Part shown: positions 1 through 7,654 of the stretch, one piece after another | How the letters are laid out: the number at the start of each line of letters is the position of its first letter | Position numbering within the stretch: the stretch's first letter is position 1 | Source of the DNA: UA16 sp002292325 | GTDB taxonomy: Bacteria; Bacteroidota; Bacteroidia; Flavobacteriales_D; Sanyastnellaceae | NCBI GenBank assembly: GCA_943788645.1 | Contig: CALSRC010000005.1 | Coordinates: 1 to 64,000, forward strand | Length of the DNA: 64,000 bases | Direction: 5' to 3' | Made by a program: the position numbers and the translations under genes | Notes under the pieces: model-generated | What the model saw: only the letters and a program-made list of their open reading frames with translations | Told to the model about the DNA's origin: nothing | Database searches by the model: none

Positions 1-1722
1 TATTGGGCAATGGAATCATCGGCGTGGTGTTTTGGGGCGATTGCATCGGTTCCATTGCAATGGGATCTTACGGATGAGCAGCGGTTCACCTTGACCGAGT
101 CAACCACTGACTTGGTGGAGGGTCTGGATGATGAAGTGTTCATTACGTGCTACTTGACAGGTGATTTCCCAGCGCAATGGAAGCGCCTTGAACGGGGCCA
201 TCGGTCATCAATTGAATGGACTGGCAGCAGTTTCGAAAGGCAACATTCGATTCCAATTTGTAGATGTATACGCGATCGATGATCGTCAAACGATTGGCCA
301 AAATGAAGAGAAACTCGTAGAGCAAGGGCTTCAGTACACCCGAATTTCGTTCTCAGAGAATGGCGCTCAAGCATTCAAGACCATCTGGCCTGCGGCACTG
401 GTAACATACCGCAATAAAACAGAGCCTGTTCAGTTTTTCAGGTCTGAAATACCCGAGCCAACTGAGCTCATGATCCAAGGTTCGATCAATTCGCTCGAAT
501 ATGAACTCACTCGAGCGATCCGAAAACTTCAACAAGTCGAACGACCTCGAATCGCCATGGTTGAAGGTCACGGGGAATTAGACGAAGCCTCTGTGGCTGA
601 TTTCGTGATGGACCTGGAAACGGATTACGATGTGTTTCGGGTAAAGCTCAATGGTCAACTCGGCATACTTTCTGAGCGCATCGAAGGAATGACGCGACGG
701 GTGAATCGATTTGATTTGGCGATTGTCGCGCAACCCGATTCAGCATTTGACCCAAAGGATCAGGTGATCATGGATCAATTCATCATGAACGGCGGAAAGG
801 TCATATGGCTTATCGATCCGATAGCACTTGATTTGGATAGCCTGTCTGTCAATCAGATGACCATGGGTATCACGAATGAAATCGGTATATACGACCAGCT
901 ATTCCAATACGGCGTTCGTTTCAATCGCAACCTTGTTGTTGACTTGCAGTGCGCCCCCATTCTTATGGGGGCTGGGCCCATGGGAAATCAAGAGAACTGG
1001 CAGGTCTTCATTGGTACTTTGCCCCGATAGCCATTCCCTTCGGTGTTCAACACCCCATCACCACCAACCTTGATCCAATTAAATTTGATTTTGCGTCCCG
1101 TCTTGATACGGTAGCTGTGGGGGGAGATTTGACCAAAATAGTTTTGCTGTCAACGTCTGAAATGTCGCGGGAGTACAAAGCCCCCGTTCGTGTTTCCAGC
1201 AGCATTGTGGAGCTCAAGCCGGAGTATTTTGCACAGAACAACTTGCCTCCTCAGCCACTGGCCGTGCTGGTCGAAGGTGAATTTGAATCTGCTTTTTTGC
1301 ACCGGTTGCCGGACACCCTAACTTCAAACCCTGATTTCGCTTTCCAAGGCCGAAGTGTTCGGACCGCACAACTCATGATCGGAGACGGAAACTTGATTCA
1401 GAATCAAGTCAAAAGCGGTCCCAATGGCCCCATGATTTTGCCGTTGGGTTACGATCGTCAAGCTGGACGTGTGATTTATGACAACAAGGAATTCTTGCGC
1501 AATTCAGTGAGTTACCTTCTTGACGAGACAGCTGCTATATCGGTTAGGTCAAGGACCATCGAGCTTCGACCATTGAATGCAGAGACCATTCGACGCGAGC
1601 GTTTGGGGTGGCAAGTCGGGGCTTCACTCGTACCTATTGCATTGGTATCATTGATTGGGTGGGTCTTTGTGGCTCGACGCAAACGTAAATTTGGCACTGC
1701 ATTATCTTCATCCTTTGAATAA
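1..1722 (+). CDS. gldG: GldG-like gliding-motility ABC transporter auxiliary protein, 5' truncated and frameshifted
   Basis: The protein resembles GldG, the membrane-anchored partner of the GldA/GldF ABC transporter needed for gliding and T9SS function in Bacteroidota. Visible family features are DLTDEQRFTLTEST just after the N-terminal membrane segment, the FQFVDVYAID block, the MVEGHGELDE block, HPITTNLDPIKF and a C-terminal membrane helix (about LVPIALVSLIGWVFV). The gene begins before the window. The frame is broken three times: near 30-40 in a TTTT/GGGG stretch, at 196-199 where one extra G in GGGG separates RLER from AIGHQLN, and near 1007 where one base is missing between NWQVF and HWYFAPIAIPF. 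The fragments are collinear and conserved, so the indels look like sequence errors rather than decay. A DUF4340 gene follows after 6 bases, a usual neighbour of GldG-like genes. Confidence 0.8.
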
Positions 1723-1728
1723 ATTCTT

Positions 1729-2797
1729 ATGAATAAGAACCTGCGCCTCTTTTACATTTTACTTTTTGTCACTGCAGTTGCGGCTGGATTGCGGTTTTAT
1801 GAGGGTCAAAACAATGCGGAAATCAAATCATTCGACGCTGCTGCTTTCGCTGTTGCCGATACGGCATCGGTTGACCGAATCTTCATTGCTGACAAGGATG
1901 GGAATACGGCCCTGATCGAACGAACGTCTGAAAGGTATTGGAAATTGAATGGGTCATACTTTGCCCGCAAGGATGCCGTGGATTTGTTGCTTAAGACCTT
2001 TCTCCGTACGCGGGTTCAAAGTCCTGTTCCACGGGCGGAACTTGAGAATGTCAATCGGTTGTTAGCCGGGCGTGCCAAGAAGGTTGAGATCTACCAAGGA
2101 GGCCAAGTTCCAGTCAAGACATGGGTACATTGGTACATCCACTCAGAATCATACGGGAACCTATATGGTTCTCGGCAATGAAGATGGAAGCATCGCAGAA
2201 GAGCCGTTCATCGTTCACATGGAGGGGTTTACTGGATTTTTGTCCACTCGATTCTTCACGGATGAGAAGGAGTGGCGCTATACAGGGGTCTTTGATTATC
2301 CAGGAGATGGATTGCAACGAGTGGAAATTGATGTGCACGGAGCGAGACCAAAATCGTATGCTATTGCTGTAGATGAGGCAGCCCAAATGACAGTCAGTGG
2401 AGCGCAATTAAGCAGCCGAATGGATACGCTTTTTTGGCAAAACAAGTTCAATTTGTTTCGTAAGGTCCATTTAGAGACGTACAACAATCATCTCACCGCG
2501 GAGGCTGAAGACAGCTTGATGACCCGGGCAAAACCGGCGTATACCCTCAAAGCATGGTCGCTTGGACAAATAGAACCGGACAACATTGACCTCTATTGGA
2601 AGGCTCCAACTTCAGATACTTACGACGACAATGGCAACTTGAATCCATGGGATGGGTCACGTATGTATGCCGTCTATAAAAACGAGGCCGTCCTCGTTCA
2701 GCGATTTGTCTTTGACCCCCCTTCTTCAAGGCCTTTAAGAACGCAACGGGAGCGGCACGTCCTTGATCGTTCCGATGGTGGGGTTGCGTTTGCGTAA
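1729..2797 (+). CDS. DUF4340-like membrane-anchored protein, frameshifted
   Basis: One N-terminal membrane segment (about residues 5-20, LFYILLFVTAVAAG) is followed by a periplasmic domain with the pattern of DUF4340, including RYWKLNGSYFARKDAVDLLL. Such genes commonly follow gldG-like transporter genes, and here the gap is 6 bases; function is unknown. One extra G near 2123-2125 moves the reading from KTW to YIGTSTQNHTGTYMVLG in the second frame. A second extra base in the C run at 2716-2721 probably hides the true end: removing one C gives FDPLLQGL and a stop at 2736-2738, right where the convergent glycosyltransferase ends. The family assignment rests on sequence pattern and context. Confidence 0.6.
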
Positions 2798-3757
2798 AAC
2801 GACCACGTGAAAGTATTCAGTGAACAGTCCCCAACCGTAAGCGGATAATTGACAAATCCCAGCCCACCAGGCTAAGACCCCAATCATCAAACTACGATTG
2901 GAATAAGTGGCATGACTGACAATGGCAATGCTCCATATGAGAAGCGGTAAAGCAATCAGCACTTTTAAATACACCGGAAAAAGTATGAAGCCTACAAGGC
3001 AAACAATTGCATACAAACTAAACAGGGTAGGCATCCAATGAATGGGCTTCAACTCTCCGGGATAAAACTTACGAATATTCAACCGAGCCCGACCAAAAAA
3101 CTCAACCTGCGATCGGAATTGACTAAAGCTCGTTCTTCGTTTATGGTATACAAAAGCTTCTGCAATTAAGGCGGTTTTTAACCCATGATCGAGGATTCGA
3201 ATGGAGAATTCAACGTCTTCGCCTTTGACGCTGATGCGGTACCCTTGGGTCACATCCCATGCCTTTCGCGAAATCCCCATATTAAATGATCGAGGATGGT
3301 ACGTTCCGACATTGCGCTTTCCTCCGCGTATTCCACCTGTTGTGAAGGGGGAGGTCATCGAGTAACTAATGGCTTTTTGGATGGAAGAAAAATCAGGTGA
3401 AGCCGCATCGGGACCACCGTATGCGTCAATTTCAGGATGTGATTCCAGAAAAAGTCGTACGGACCGGAAATAATCGGGTGGAATGATGCAGTCTGAATCA
3501 AATACCACAAACCAGTCTCCTTGAGCTCGCTCAAACCCGTAATTCCGTGTGAATCCCTGTCGGGTATTCTCCTTTACAAAATACCGAATATTTAATCGGT
3601 CTGAGTAGCTGCGTACAACAGATTCCGCGGCATCTGTGCTACCGTCCTCTACCACCAAAACCTCAAAATCCTGTTCTGACTGGAGGGTGAGTGAATCCAA
3701 TAATTCATCTATTTCCTGAGGACGATTGTACAGGGGAATGATCAGGGAGAATTTCAT
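2735..3757 (-). CDS. family 2 glycosyltransferase with C-terminal membrane helices
   Basis: A 340-residue GT2 (GT-A fold) enzyme. It opens with the nucleotide-sugar binding pattern FSLIIPLYNRPQEIDELL and VVEDGSTD, has the DxD-type metal site FDSDC near residues 87-91, and continues with RNYGFERAQGDWFVVFDSD and GEDVEFSIRIL, where the ED matches the acceptor-side acidic motif of this family. Residues about 240-310 form two or three hydrophobic helices, so the protein is probably anchored in the inner membrane. The family makes surface polysaccharide or glycan precursors; the sugar and acceptor cannot be read from sequence. It stands alone between convergent and divergent neighbours. Confidence 0.85.
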   Translation of the reverse strand: MKFSLIIPLYNRPQEIDELLDSLTLQSEQDFEVLVVEDGSTDAAESVVRSYSDRLNIRYFVKENTRQGFTRNYGFERAQGDWFVVFDSDCIIPPDYFRSVRLFLESHPEIDAYGGPDAASPDFSSIQKAISYSMTSPFTTGGIRGGKRNVGTYHPRSFNMGISRKAWDVTQGYRISVKGEDVEFSIRILDHGLKTALIAEAFVYHKRRTSFSQFRSQVEFFGRARLNIRKFYPGELKPIHWMPTLFSLYAIVCLVGFILFPVYLKVLIALPLLIWSIAIVSHATYSNRSLMIGVLAWWAGICQLSAYGWGLFTEYFHVVVLRKRNPTIGTIKDVPLPLRS

Positions 3758-3797
3758 AACTAGATTCGGTGTTGTAAAAATGAGGTGGAAGTCCGTG

Positions 3798-3826
3798 TTT
3801 GTAGCGAGGGTGACCCGTTATCTTTG
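3798..3826 (+). promoter_or_regulatory. Bacteroidota-type promoter upstream of paaJ
   Basis: TTTG at 3798-3801, a 17-base spacer, then TATCTTTG at 3819-3826. This fits the primary sigma factor consensus of Bacteroidota (TTTG and TAnnTTTG). The thiolase start codon lies 19 bases downstream. Confidence 0.65.
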
Positions 3827-3845
3827 ACCAGAGTACAGTTGAAAA

Positions 3846-5051
3846 ATGAATGCATTTATAGTTGACGGAGTTCGCACTCCCATTGGAAGCTTTGGTGGAT
3901 CGTTGTCGCCCATTCGTACAGATGATCTCGCCGCATTATCGATTCGGGCGCTCTTAGAGCGCCATGCTTCATTGGACCCTCGTTGCATCGGCGATGTTTT
4001 GCTCGGATGTGCCAATCAGGCAGGCGAGGACAATAGAAATGTTGCGCGCATGGCTTCTTTGCTTGCGGGACTGCCGCAGGAAGTCCCCGGAGAAACCATC
4101 AATCGACTTTGTGCTTCTGGAATGGGTGCTGCACTTCATGGCGCTAGAATGCTTCATTGCAATGATGCAGACGTTGTTTTAGCGGGAGGAGTGGAGCACA
4201 TGACCCGCGGGCCTTGGGTGTTTTCGAAGGCCTCCAAACCGTTTGGTCGCGACAGTGAGATGCACGACACAAGCTTTGGATGGCGATTCATCAACCCCAA
4301 GCTTGAAGCCATATATGGAACGGACGGCATGGGGCAGACCGCTGAAAATTTGGTGGATTTGCATCAAATCAGTCGTGAAGATCAGGACGCGTTTGCTCAC
4401 TGGTCACAGCAAAAAGCGGCTAGCTCAGGCGAAGTGCGTTCAGAAGAAATGGTGTCCGTTTCCATTCCGCAAAAGAAAGCTGCTGCGATTGAGTTTACAC
4501 AAGATGAATTTGTGAAGGCTGGAACGACACGGGACATTTTAGCTAAATTGCGTCCAGCTTTTCGAAAGGAGGGAGGCTCCGTTACTGCTGGGAATTCATC
4601 GGGATTAAATGACGGTTCTGCGGCGATGCTTTTGGCGAATGAAACGGGTTTGAAACTCCATGGCTTAGAACCCCTGTGTCGGATTGTATCAAGCGCTGTT
4701 GTTGGAGTAGAACCTCGCATCATGGGCATCGGACCTGTGGAGGCCTCTAATCAGGCACTATTAAAGGCTGGATTAACAATGAACGACATGGGCCTGATTG
4801 AATTAAATGAAGCGTTTTCAGCTCAGGCGCTTGCTTGCATTCGTCAATGGGGGATATCGGATTTTGATGAACGTTTGAATCCGCTTGGAGGAGCCATTGC
4901 TCTTGGGCATCCGCTCGGTATGACAGGCGCAAGATTGTTGTTGACAGCTTCGAAGCAATTGGTGCGATCGGGCAAGCAATATGCGCTGGTGACCTTATGC
5001 GTTGGAGTGGGGCAGGGATACGCGACCGTGTTAGAGAATATGCAACGTTAA
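3846..5051 (+). CDS. paaJ: 3-oxoadipyl-CoA / 3-oxo-5,6-dehydrosuberyl-CoA thiolase (PaaJ/PcaF)
   Basis: A 401-residue thiolase closely matching PaaJ/PcaF throughout, including GCANQAGEDNRNVARMA. The nucleophile is Cys89 in NRLCASGMG, His355 lies in GGAIALGHPLGMTG, and the second catalytic Cys385 lies in TLCVGVGQG. It cleaves the 3-oxoacyl-CoA products of phenylacetate or protocatechuate breakdown to acetyl-CoA and succinyl-CoA (or the dehydroadipyl product). The ATG at 3846 follows a good promoter. The next gene encodes PaaY, which supports phenylacetyl-CoA catabolism over a generic biosynthetic thiolase. No ring-oxygenase genes (paaABCDE) are in the window; a frameshifted paaZ is about 20 kb away. 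Confidence 0.88.
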   Translation: MNAFIVDGVRTPIGSFGGSLSPIRTDDLAALSIRALLERHASLDPRCIGDVLLGCANQAGEDNRNVARMASLLAGLPQEVPGETINRLCASGMGAALHGARMLHCNDADVVLAGGVEHMTRGPWVFSKASKPFGRDSEMHDTSFGWRFINPKLEAIYGTDGMGQTAENLVDLHQISREDQDAFAHWSQQKAASSGEVRSEEMVSVSIPQKKAAAIEFTQDEFVKAGTTRDILAKLRPAFRKEGGSVTAGNSSGLNDGSAAMLLANETGLKLHGLEPLCRIVSSAVVGVEPRIMGIGPVEASNQALLKAGLTMNDMGLIELNEAFSAQALACIRQWGISDFDERLNPLGGAIALGHPLGMTGARLLLTASKQLVRSGKQYALVTLCVGVGQGYATVLENMQR

Positions 5052-5081
5052 TCTTTGATTTTGATTCAATCATTCAAAAAT

Positions 5082-5660
5082 ATGATTCCGGTCGTGGATG
5101 AATCATCCTATGTACACCCGCTGGCTACGGTCATAGGTCATGTGACCATTGGACCATCTTGTTACATTGGTGCAGGGGCAGTTTTACGCGCAGATTGGGG
5201 GAAGATTATCTTGGAGGAGGGATGCAATGTTCAAGAGAACGCTGTGCTTCACATGTTTCCAGGTGAAACCGTTTACTTGCACCAAGGTGCGCATATTGGC
5301 CATGGCGCAATGATTCATGGAGCTGTCATTGGAAAAGACGCAATGGTTGGTATGAATGCTGTTGTCTTAGATGGTGTTCTCCTTGGCGATGAGTCGATCG
5401 TTGGGGCCTTGGCCTTGTTGAAGGCCAATACCGACTGGCAACCGCGTAGTTTGGTGGTGGGGCATCCTGCAAAATTCATGGGTCATGTGTCCGATGAAAT
5501 GATTGCACATAAAAAAGAAGGGACTCGTTTATACCAGTCATTGCCAAAAGACATGCATTCAAATGCAAAAGAGATTGAGCCTTTGCGTCAGGATCCAGGG
5601 AATCGAGCAGAAGTGTTTCCTGTATTCGACACATGGCAAAAGCGAAAAAACAACAGCTAA
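5082..5660 (+). CDS. paaY: PaaY-like hexapeptide-repeat protein (gamma carbonic anhydrase superfamily)
   Basis: About 192 residues. Left-handed beta-helix hexapeptide repeats (YVHPLATVIGHVTIGPSCYI and onward) carry the metal-binding histidines of the gamma-carbonic-anhydrase fold (HMF, GAHIGHGAMIHGA). The C-terminal tail KKEGTRLYQ ... EPLR matches PaaY, the thioesterase-type accessory protein of phenylacetate catabolism that clears dead-end CoA thioesters. It starts at ATG 5082, 30 bases after the paaJ stop; an upstream TTG at 5055 is possible but adds nothing conserved. The paaJ-paaY pairing strengthens both calls. A plain gamma carbonic anhydrase is the alternative, but the tail argues for PaaY. 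Confidence 0.8.
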   Translation: MIPVVDESSYVHPLATVIGHVTIGPSCYIGAGAVLRADWGKIILEEGCNVQENAVLHMFPGETVYLHQGAHIGHGAMIHGAVIGKDAMVGMNAVVLDGVLLGDESIVGALALLKANTDWQPRSLVVGHPAKFMGHVSDEMIAHKKEGTRLYQSLPKDMHSNAKEIEPLRQDPGNRAEVFPVFDTWQKRKNNS

Positions 5661-5661
5661 C

Positions 5662-6444
5662 GTGGGTAAATCAGGAAATCGAATCGTACGATTCCAACAA
5701 TTTGAAATCCGAGATGATGTTTGCGCAATGAAAGTTGGAACGGATGCGCTGCTTCTGGGCTCATGGGCGGATATCGAAGGTGCAGGGAAAATTGCGGATT
5801 TGGGATGCGGTTCAGGGATCATTGCTTTAATGGTTGCCCAGCGAGCTTCCAATGCCAAGGTCTACGGTGTAGAATTAGAAAAGAGGGCAGCGATTCAAGC
5901 GCAACAAAATGCAGCCAAGAGTCCGTGGAGTAATCGCATTCACATTGTCAGCGAATCTGTTCAGTCCTTCAGTGAACAAGGAGAAAACGCAGGTACATTC
6001 GATGCTACAATCAGCAACCCTCCTTATTTTCACGGCAAGCCCAAATCACCTGATCCTGCCAGAAATATGGCAAGGCACGATGACACACTTTCTCTATCTG
6101 CATTGCTTCAATCAGCGAAAAGACTCTTGAAATTAAACGGGACTTTGCAGCTCATCTGGCCACTTGATCGATGGGAAATGCTTCAGGAGCGCTGTGCATA
6201 TTTAGGATTTCGACTGGAGGAAGGACTGGGGATCAAAGGCTCTGATCAGCACTCCGTAACCCGAGTCATGTCCCGTTGGAGACTAACGAATGAGCCAGAT
6301 CTGAATTCGGACTTGAAATTTTTCTCACCACTTCAGCACGCAATGGCTGTGGAAAAATCATTAAGGAAAGGAGGGACTCCACAATTTAGTGCTGAGTACA
6401 AAAACCTGCTTAATCCTTATATCCTGGACTGGAACGGCAGTTAA
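5662..6444 (+). CDS. trmN6: tRNA1(Val) (adenine(37)-N6)-methyltransferase (TrmN6/YfiC family)
   Basis: About 260 residues from the GTG at 5662, one base after the paaY stop; the open frame extends further upstream, but that part overlaps paaY. It has the SAM-binding motif IADLGCGSGIIALMVAQR and the N6-adenine methyltransferase motif NPPYF, and the early stretch FQQFEIRDDVCAMKVGTDALLLG is typical of YfiC. The enzyme methylates A37 of tRNA-Val. Its place directly behind paaY suggests cotranscription with the thiolase, though no functional link is implied. Confidence 0.82.
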   Translation: MGKSGNRIVRFQQFEIRDDVCAMKVGTDALLLGSWADIEGAGKIADLGCGSGIIALMVAQRASNAKVYGVELEKRAAIQAQQNAAKSPWSNRIHIVSESVQSFSEQGENAGTFDATISNPPYFHGKPKSPDPARNMARHDDTLSLSALLQSAKRLLKLNGTLQLIWPLDRWEMLQERCAYLGFRLEEGLGIKGSDQHSVTRVMSRWRLTNEPDLNSDLKFFSPLQHAMAVEKSLRKGGTPQFSAEYKNLLNPYILDWNGS

Positions 6445-6831
6445 TTATGCGCCGAGGACTTGCTTTAGCCTATCAATTTGTGCTGCCCACAATTCCTTGG
6501 CATCATCCATTTCATCTTCTTCAGCAAAATCCGTGATCACTACGGCTGTATCACCTGTGAGGTCATCAATTTTGATTCTGAATTCGAAGAAGCTATTGAT
6601 TCCGTCCTCTTCGTCTTCAATCCATCGGAATTTCACGAATTCTTCGCGTTTTTTGGTGAGCATACGTGCACTTTCTTTGCTGCTGTCCCAAAGAAAAACG
6701 TGTACGTCTTTCTTAATGTTGACATCATCACAGAACCATTCGGAAAGCCCGCTTGGTGTGCTAAAGGCATTGAATAATACGCCTTTCGAACTGTTCACTG
6801 GGAACTCAACTTGAAATTTTACTTTCTCCAT
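6445..6831 (-). CDS. START-like domain protein (SRPBCC/AHA1 fold)
   Basis: A 128-residue single-domain protein with the pattern of the Bacteroidota START-like family: the N-terminal strand KVKFQVEFPVNSSKGVLFNA, the conserved TPSGLSEWFCDDVN, and a long C-terminal amphipathic helix (AKELWAAQIDRLKQVL). Proteins of this fold bind hydrophobic ligands or act as chaperone co-factors; the ligand is unknown. It is convergent with trmN6 with no gap. Its own upstream region also precedes the tRNA promoter on the other strand. Confidence 0.75.
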   Translation of the reverse strand: MEKVKFQVEFPVNSSKGVLFNAFSTPSGLSEWFCDDVNIKKDVHVFLWDSSKESARMLTKKREEFVKFRWIEDEEDGINSFFEFRIKIDDLTGDTAVVITDFAEEDEMDDAKELWAAQIDRLKQVLGA

Positions 6832-6933
6832 CTTGCCTTTTCTCGGGAAACACCAATATACGCTGATTTAGAGTTGAATGAAATCGATTTTGCGAAAATT
6901 CTAAGAAGTCAGGGATTTCCTGAGCCTAATCCA

Positions 6934-6941
6934 TATATTTG
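6934..6941 (+). promoter_or_regulatory. -7 promoter element of the tRNA gene
   Basis: TATATTTG matches TAnnTTTG exactly and lies 9 bases before the tRNA 5' end. No clear TTG box occurs at the expected distance upstream. Confidence 0.5.
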
Positions 6942-6950
6942 CGCCCGCTT

Positions 6951-7024
6951 GGCGGGATAGCTCAGCCGGTTAGAGCGCAGGATTCATAATCCTGAGGTCG
7001 AGAGTTCGAGTCTCTCTCCCGCTA
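6951..7024 (+). tRNA. tRNA with CAT anticodon, probably elongator tRNA-Met
   Basis: A 74-base cloverleaf: acceptor GGCGGGA with TCCCGCT (a G-U pair at 1-72), D-stem GCTC, anticodon arm CAGGA-TTCATAA-TCCTG (anticodon CAT), T arm GAGAG-TTCGAGT-CTCTC and discriminator A. CCA is not encoded. CAT could also be an initiator or the lysidine-modified tRNA-Ile; the absence of three G-C pairs at the base of the anticodon stem argues against initiator. A hairpin terminator follows. Confidence 0.9.
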
Positions 7025-7035
7025 CTAAAACAATT

Positions 7036-7072
7036 AAACGGTTATACTTTTATAAAGTGTAACCGTTTTTTT
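7036..7072 (+). terminator. terminator after the tRNA
   Basis: AAACGGTTATACTTT pairs with AAAGTGTAACCGTTT (one G-U pair) around a TATA loop, followed by a T run. Confidence 0.8.
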
Positions 7073-7110
7073 ATTTAGACTTTGGAAGACGTTATAATTT
7101 AAATTTGCGC

Positions 7111-7140
7111 AAAAAAAAGCCCTCATAACGAGGGCTTTTA
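7111..7140 (-). terminator. terminator of the RRM protein gene
   Basis: On the minus strand AGCCCTC and GAGGGCT form a stem around GTTAT, followed by eight T. It lies about 45 bases past the RRM stop codon. Confidence 0.85.
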
Positions 7141-7184
7141 AGTCATGTGAAAAGCAATTTAATTGCTCTCCAGTATTTTTGATC

Positions 7185-7436
7185 TTATCGGCGCTCGCGC
7201 GCTTCACTTTCATTGCAACGAATAGCACGTCCCATGAGATCTTTGCCTTCCATTGCTTCTAAAGCTGCTTCAGCTTCGCTTTGGTTTGGCATTTCAACGA
7301 AACCAAATCCTCGGCTTCGCCCAGTTTCTCGGTCCTGAATTACTTTAGCTCGCTCGACAACTCCATGAGCTTCGAATGCTTCTTGAAGGGCGGCATCATC
7401 GACGCCCCAAGAGAGGTTACCTACAAATATGTTCAC
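7185..7436 (-). CDS. small RNA-binding protein with one RRM domain
   Basis: An 83-residue protein that is one RNA recognition motif. RNP2 is NIFVGNL at the N-terminus and RNP1 is RGFGFVEM near residues 43-50, both with the aromatic residues that stack on RNA. A short basic tail (EARERR) ends it. Small RRM proteins of this kind are often cold-induced in cyanobacteria and Bacteroidota and bind single-stranded RNA; the target here is unknown. It is a single-gene unit with its own promoter and terminator. Confidence 0.9.
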   Translation of the reverse strand: MNIFVGNLSWGVDDAALQEAFEAHGVVERAKVIQDRETGRSRGFGFVEMPNQSEAEAALEAMEGKDLMGRAIRCNESEARERR

Positions 7437-7456
7437 TCTAAATAGATTTTAAAGGG

Positions 7457-7490
7457 CGAAAGTACGCTTAGAATCCGTTGATTTGACAAA
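7457..7490 (-). promoter_or_regulatory. candidate promoter of the RRM protein gene
   Basis: On the minus strand TTTG (7490-7487), a 22-base spacer, then TACTTTCG (7464-7457), close to TAnnTTTG. It leaves a leader of roughly 15-20 bases. Confidence 0.4.
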
Positions 7491-7596
7491 TTTATTGTGA
7501 AAACACAACCTTTTTGCTTTTGTATCCGTAAAGAAGACCAACGATCTCAAGGTTTTGTTGAGTTCGTCGATAAGAAAATATGCTCAAAACATTGCA

Positions 7597-7630
7597 TTTG
7601 TAGTTTAGTCGAGTTTTTTTTGTATCTTTA
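7597..7630 (+). promoter_or_regulatory. candidate promoter of the giant repeat protein gene
   Basis: TTTG at 7597-7600, a 22-base spacer and TATCTTTA at 7623-7630, one base off the consensus. The start codon is at 7655. Confidence 0.45.
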
Positions 7631-7654
7631 ATAAGAATTATCACAATACACACA

